Made by a program: the position numbers and the translations under genes
Shown here: positions 60,227 to 64,000 of the stretch, one piece after another
Numbering within the stretch: the first letter of the stretch is position 1
How the letters are laid out: every line of letters begins with the position of its first letter
Source: Micromonospora sp. C31
GTDB lineage: Bacteria > Actinomycetota > Actinomycetes > Mycobacteriales > Micromonosporaceae
NCBI RefSeq assembly: GCF_018070575.1
Contig: NZ_JAGPXN010000018.1
Span: 1 to 64,000 of the forward strand
DNA length: 64,000 bases
Reading direction: 5' to 3'
Notes under the pieces: generated by a model
What the model was told of the DNA's origin: nothing
The model's input: the letters and a program-made list of their open reading frames with translations, nothing else
The model's database searches: none

Positions 60227-61539
60227 CCGGGGCGGTCTTCTATCCCTGGTCCGCGCAGGAGGAGATCGATCCGGTCCGCGTGGCCGGCGGCGCGGGCAGC
60301 TGGTTCTGGGACGAGCAGGGCAACCGGTGGCTTGACCTGCACGCCCAGATGGGCAACCTGCACCTGGGTCACCAGCACCCGGCGCTGGTGGCGGCGGTGA
60401 CCGAGCAGGCCGGACGGATGTGCACGATCGCGCCGTCGTTCGCGGTCGACATCCGCGACGAGGCGGCCCGGGCGATCGTCGAGGTGGCTCCGGGCGACCT
60501 GGAGACGGTCCTGTTCACCACCGGCGGCGCGGAGGCCGTGGAGCACGCGGTGCGGATGGCGCGGGTGGTCACCGGGCGGCCGAAGGTGCTCGCCGCCTAC
60601 CGGTCCTACCACGGCGCCACGGCGGGGGCGTTGGCGTTGACCGGTGATCCCCGCCGCTGGCCGGTGGACCGGGCCAGCGGCGGCGCCGTGCACTTCCTGG
60701 GCCCGTATCCGTACCGCAGCGAGTTCCACGCGGAGAACGCCGCGCAGGAGGGCGAGCGGGCGCTGGAGCACCTGCGCCGGCTCGTCGGGTACGAGGGGCC
60801 GGAGACGATCGCCGCGATCCTCGTCGAGCCGGTGGTCGGCAGCAACGGCGTGCTGGTGCCGCCGGACGGCTACCTGGCCGGGGTCCGGCGGCTCTGCGAC
60901 GAGCACGGCATCCTGCTGATCGCCGACGAGGTGATGACCGGCTTCGGCCGGTGCGGCCGCTGGTTCGCCGGTGACCTCTGGGACGTGGTGCCGGACCTGC
61001 TGACCTTCGCCAAGGGGGTCAACTCCGGCTACGTGCCGGTGGGTGGGGTGCTGCTGTCCCGCGCGGTGGCCGCCCACTTCGCGCACCGCCGCTACCCCGG
61101 CGGGCTCACCTACTCCGGGCACCCGCTGGCCTGCGCCTCCATCGTGGCGGCGCTGCGGGTGCTGCGGGAGGAGAACCTGGTCGACCGGGCGGCCGTACTC
61201 GGCCGGGACGTGGTGGGACCGGCGCTGGCCGAGCTGGCCGAGCGCCACCCGGTCGTGGGCGACGTCCGCGGCGTCGGGCTGGCCTGGGCCGTCGAGCTGG
61301 TCCGGGACCGGGCGACCCGCGAGCCGCTGGCGCCGTACGCGGCCCCGGGGGCGCTGGCGCCCGAGATGGCCGCCGTCCTGGCGGCGTGCAAGCGGCAGGG
61401 CGTCTGGCCGCTGGCGGCGGGCAACCGGCTGCACCTGTTCCCCCCGTTGACCATCACGGAAGATGAGCTGGGTGCCGGCATCGCCGGCATCGACCGGGCC
61501 CTGACCGAGGTGTCCGAGGTGCGAGGAGGAGAACGATGA
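60223..61539 (+). CDS. Class III aminotransferase
   Basis: The protein has 438 residues. GTG 60223 overlaps the upstream stop. Class III motifs: [81 protein letters not shown] (cofactor Asp), the Schiff-base Lys in [14 protein letters not shown] (about 267) and [13 protein letters not shown]. Class III aminotransferases act on omega- or beta-amino groups, and those in iturin/puwainaphycin-type synthetases convert a carrier-bound beta-keto to a beta-amino acyl group. Its position after the PKS-like, LLM and CocE genes fits such a role (inference), or it could make an amino-acid monomer. Confidence 0.92.
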   Translation: MTGAVFYPWSAQEEIDPVRVAGGAGSWFWDEQGNRWLDLHAQMGNLHLGHQHPALVAAVTEQAGRMCTIAPSFAVDIRDEAARAIVEVAPGDLETVLFTTGGAEAVEHAVRMARVVTGRPKVLAAYRSYHGATAGALALTGDPRRWPVDRASGGAVHFLGPYPYRSEFHAENAAQEGERALEHLRRLVGYEGPETIAAILVEPVVGSNGVLVPPDGYLAGVRRLCDEHGILLIADEVMTGFGRCGRWFAGDLWDVVPDLLTFAKGVNSGYVPVGGVLLSRAVAAHFAHRRYPGGLTYSGHPLACASIVAALRVLREENLVDRAAVLGRDVVGPALAELAERHPVVGDVRGVGLAWAVELVRDRATREPLAPYAAPGALAPEMAAVLAACKRQGVWPLAAGNRLHLFPPLTITEDELGAGIAGIDRALTEVSEVRGGER

Positions 61540-61751
61540 GGGAACAGACCGAGCCGACCGACGTCTGCCGGGTCGTGGTCAACGACGAGGAACAGTACTC
61601 GATCTGGCCGGACGGGCGGGAGATCCCGGCGGGCTGGCGGGAGGAGGGCTTCGTCGGGCCGCGCGCCCGGTGCCTGGAGCACATCGACTCGGTGTGGACG
61701 GACATGCGCCCGCTGAGCCTGCGCCGGGCGATGGCCGGCGAGGCACGCTAG
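61536..61751 (+). CDS. MbtH-like protein
   Basis: The protein has 71 residues, ATGA-coupled, with GGAGGAG before the ATG. The family signature is complete: [22 protein letters not shown], then [18 protein letters not shown]. MbtH-like proteins bind adenylation domains and raise their solubility and activity. It is likely partner of the A domains encoded at 41716, 45042 and perhaps 33681. Last gene of the right-reading operon. Confidence 0.97.
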   Translation: MREQTEPTDVCRVVVNDEEQYSIWPDGREIPAGWREEGFVGPRARCLEHIDSVWTDMRPLSLRRAMAGEAR

Positions 61752-61769
61752 TCCACCCGGGCAGGGCCC

Positions 61770-61811
61770 GGCCGCGTGGGGCGCGACCGTCCGGTCGACC
61801 CCCGCGCGGCC
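61770..61811. terminator. Hairpin between convergent genes
   Basis: GGCCGCGTGGGG (from 61770) pairs with the CCCCCGCGCGGCC arm ending at 61811, with an inner CGACCG/CGGTCG stem. A smaller CCGGGC-AGG-GCCCGG hairpin lies just before it (61757-61771). It separates the mbtH-like gene from the convergent C-TE gene. Confidence 0.6.
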
Positions 61812-61833
61812 GCCCGCGCCGCCCGTCGACCGC

Positions 61834-64000
61834 TCACCGGTCGTCCAGCGCGCGGGCCAGCCACCCGGCGATCCGTTCCACGGTGGGCGGGCGCAGCAGC
61901 GAGTAGTGGTCGCCCTCGTACTCGTGCACGGTGGTCCGGGTGCCCACGTAGCGCTCCCAGCGCGGCTGCCAGCGCGGCGACGCGGCGGCCTGCACGACGG
62001 TCACCGGCAGCTCCGCGCCCTCCGGCCGGTACCCGGCGACGGCCGTCACGTGCCGGCTGAAGGTCTCCACCCGCCGGCGCACCTCACGCACCGGCAGCGC
62101 CACCGGGGTCACCCCGGCGTCCACCAGCCACCGGCGCAGCAGCATCGTCTGCCCCTCGACCGGCAGCGCGGCGAGCGTCTCCGCCGTCGGCACCGGGTGG
62201 TCACGACCGAGCGACGCGGCGAGGTCCGCGGCGAACCGGGCCGCCGTCGCGGCGTCGTCGGTCCCCTCGTGGGTCGGGCGTGCCTGCCCGGGCGCGGTGT
62301 CCACGACCACCAGCAAATCGACGGTACGCCCGGCCCGCACCAGCCGGCGGGACATCTCGTACGCGAGCAGACCACCCATCGACCAGCCGAAGAGCCGGTA
62401 CGGGCCGGCCGGCCAGCGGGCGACGAGTTCTGCCAGGTACGCCTCGGCGAGCGCGTCGATGGAGTCCCCGGTGCTGTCGGCGCCCGACTCGATGCCGACC
62501 AGGTGGTGTGCGGGCAGCAGCCGGGCGAGTTCGGCGTACGCGCCGACGGTGCCGCTGACCGGGTGCGGCAGGACCAGTGGCGGGCGGTCGGTCGGCCCGC
62601 CGAGGTGCACCAGCGTGCCGGAGGCCGTCGCGCCCGCCCGGGTACGCGCCGGCGCCGGGCTCGTCGCGGGGGCGGCCGCGGTCGCCGCCGGACGCCGCAC
62701 GGGCAGCGCGTCGACGGTGACGTCCGGGTCGGCGGCGACCGCGCCCAGCAGCGCGACGAAGTCGTCGGCGACGGCAGCCAGGTCCGCCGGGTCGAACAGC
62801 TCGTCGCGCCAGGTCCAGGCCGCCACGAGCCCGCCCGAGTCGGCCGTCATGACGTCCAGCTGCACGTCGAACTTCGCCGTGTCGATGTGGACGTCGATCC
62901 AGGCGGTGCGCAGGCCGGCGAGCCGGGGCGGGGGCGCGGGGCGGCCCTCGACGCTGAACGCGAACTGCGAGAACGGCATCCGGCCCGGCGCCCGCGCCGG
63001 GCGCACCTCGTCCACGATCCGTTCGAAGGGCAGCGCCATGTGGGCGTACGCCCCGAGGGTCAGCTCCCGGACCCGGTCGACGACCTCGGCGAACGTCGGG
63101 TTCCCCGCCAGGTCGGCGCGCAGCACCATGGTGTTGACGAAGTATCCGATCCGATTCTCGTCGGCCACGCTCGTCCTGCCCGCCGTGGGCGACAGCACGG
63201 CGACGTCGCTGCTACCGGTGCGCGCGGAGAGCAGCACCAGGTACGCGGCCAGCATCGTCATGAACGGGGTGGCCCGCCGGGAGCGACCCAGCCGGGTCAG
63301 GGCGGTCGTCACCTCCCGATCGAGCGGGACGTCCAGCCGCCTCCCGACGGTCGACGTCCCGGGCACCCGCTCCCGTACGCCGGGCAGGTCCAGGTCGGGC
63401 AGGCCCGCCAACCGTTCGCGCCAGTACGCCAGCGCCGTGTCCGCGTCGTCCGGTTCGTCGAGGTCGTCCTCGTCGTCGTCCTCCTCGTCGGTCGCCGGCG
63501 GGTCGAGGTCCGGCACGGCCCCCGCCCGCAGCGCGTCGTACGCCGTGGCGAGGTGCTCGCAGAAGACCGAGCGGGACCAGCCGTCGAAGACGATGTGGTG
63601 CACGGCGACCGCGAGCAGGTGCTCCCCGTCCCCGCACCGGATCACCACCGCCCGCAGCAGCGGCCCGTCGGCGAGGTCGAACAGCTCGTCGTGGGCCTGC
63701 CGCAGCTCCTGCCGGATCCGCTCCTCGCGGATCGTGGCGTCCACCGCACCCAGGTCGACGACCGGCACCGGCACCGGCGCCCGGGGACCGATCCGCACGA
63801 CCACCTCGTCGTCGACCATCGCGAAGGTGGCCCGCAGCAGGTCGTGCCGGTCCGAGACGGCGGCGAGCGCGCCGCGCAGGGCCGGCAGGTCCAGCTCACC
63901 GGTCATCCGCACCACCATCAGGATGTGGTAGGCCCTGCTGGTCGGCTCCAACTGTTGCAGGAACCAGAGCTGGCGCTGCGCCTCGGTGGCGGGACTGGCC
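61834..64000 (-). CDS. NRPS termination protein: C-TE (5' end beyond the window)
   Basis: The reading frame stays open to the right edge, where the C1 motif (SPATEAQRQLWFLQQL) is visible, so the gene starts outside; 722 codons are seen. The C domain has the intact HHxxxDG motif (AVHHIVFDGWS). It carries an unusual acidic insert (DEEDDDEDDLDEPDD, coded about 63440-63495) before LAYWRERLAGL. After a Pro/Ala linker comes a type I thioesterase: LFGWSMGGLLAYE (Ser of GxSxG), VVDTAPGQA (Asp) and EYEGDHYSLL (His). No PCP is visible between C and TE, which is abnormal for a terminal module; upstream domains may lie beyond the window. It would condense the last unit and release the product by hydrolysis or cyclisation. 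Confidence 0.9.
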   Translation of the reverse strand, partial: ASPATEAQRQLWFLQQLEPTSRAYHILMVVRMTGELDLPALRGALAAVSDRHDLLRATFAMVDDEVVVRIGPRAPVPVPVVDLGAVDATIREERIRQELRQAHDELFDLADGPLLRAVVIRCGDGEHLLAVAVHHIVFDGWSRSVFCEHLATAYDALRAGAVPDLDPPATDEEDDDEDDLDEPDDADTALAYWRERLAGLPDLDLPGVRERVPGTSTVGRRLDVPLDREVTTALTRLGRSRRATPFMTMLAAYLVLLSARTGSSDVAVLSPTAGRTSVADENRIGYFVNTMVLRADLAGNPTFAEVVDRVRELTLGAYAHMALPFERIVDEVRPARAPGRMPFSQFAFSVEGRPAPPPRLAGLRTAWIDVHIDTAKFDVQLDVMTADSGGLVAAWTWRDELFDPADLAAVADDFVALLGAVAADPDVTVDALPVRRPAATAAAPATSPAPARTRAGATASGTLVHLGGPTDRPPLVLPHPVSGTVGAYAELARLLPAHHLVGIESGADSTGDSIDALAEAYLAELVARWPAGPYRLFGWSMGGLLAYEMSRRLVRAGRTVDLLVVVDTAPGQARPTHEGTDDAATAARFAADLAASLGRDHPVPTAETLAALPVEGQTMLLRRWLVDAGVTPVALPVREVRRRVETFSRHVTAVAGYRPEGAELPVTVVQAAASPRWQPRWERYVGTRTTVHEYEGDHYSLLRPPTVERIAGWLARALDDR

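Noticed and set aside
1-64000. Mobile elements, integrase, tRNA, rRNA and attachment sites
   Set aside because: I saw no transposase or integrase motifs, no tRNA-like cloverleaf ending, no rRNA and no long direct repeats bounding the cluster.

Overview
The window is very GC-rich, with strong third-position GC bias, GTG/TTG starts, leaderless-type promoters and many four-base stop/start overlaps. This points to an actinomycete, most likely Micromonospora or a close relative (inference from style; no rRNA or marker gene is present).

Layout. 1-2415 (-): secreted PA14/sugar-dehydrogenase-like/discoidin protein running off the left edge. 3121-6260 (+): membrane-anchored GHL10 hydrolase-like protein, a small nuclease-like hypothetical and an alpha/beta hydrolase, each with a -10 box 6 nt before its start codon. 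6403-7503 (-): SyrP/TauD-type hydroxylase, next to gene remnants. 8260-11889 (+): IdeR/DmdR-type iron box in front of an asymmetric heterodimeric ABC exporter. 12047-18629: DUF2071 protein, then a 1460-aa secreted S8 protease with kelch repeats flanked by two paralogous winged-helix regulators. 18630-23184: degraded sequence, lipoprotein, epoxide-hydrolase-like protein and aminopeptidase P.

From about 23.3 kb (certainly from 25.6 kb) to the right edge lies a large NRPS/PKS-like gene cluster, incomplete at the right. Left arm, precursor and tailoring genes: a NikA/NikB-like acylating aldehyde dehydrogenase/aldolase pair, cupin (JmjC-like) oxygenase, alpha-oxoamine synthase, CitE-type lyase, ornithine-cyclodeaminase-family enzyme, MaoC hydratase, two paralogous preATP-grasp ligase-like proteins, a free adenylation domain, acyl-CoA dehydrogenase, PhyH dioxygenase, second acylating aldehyde dehydrogenase, aminotransferase and MFS exporter. 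Right arm, assembly line: C-A-PCP; FAAL-ACP-C-A(MT)-PCP; KS-AT-like-ACP with degenerate active sites; luciferase-like monooxygenase; metallo-beta-lactamase-fold protein; CocE/S15 hydrolase fused to C-(A remnant)-PCP; class III aminotransferase; MbtH-like protein; and a convergent C-TE protein leaving the window.

Reading of the cluster (inference): a lipidated peptide is started by the FAAL, built with unusual amino acids made by aldol chemistry on CoA-derived aldehydes followed by transamination, possibly with a beta-amino/hydroxy unit made by the discrete monooxygenase and aminotransferase, and released by the TE. The most unusual points are a KS lacking both catalytic histidines beside a serine-less AT, a CocE hydrolase fused to an A-less NRPS module that probably needs loading in trans, and duplicated ATP-grasp-like ligases. 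I cannot match the cluster to a known product.
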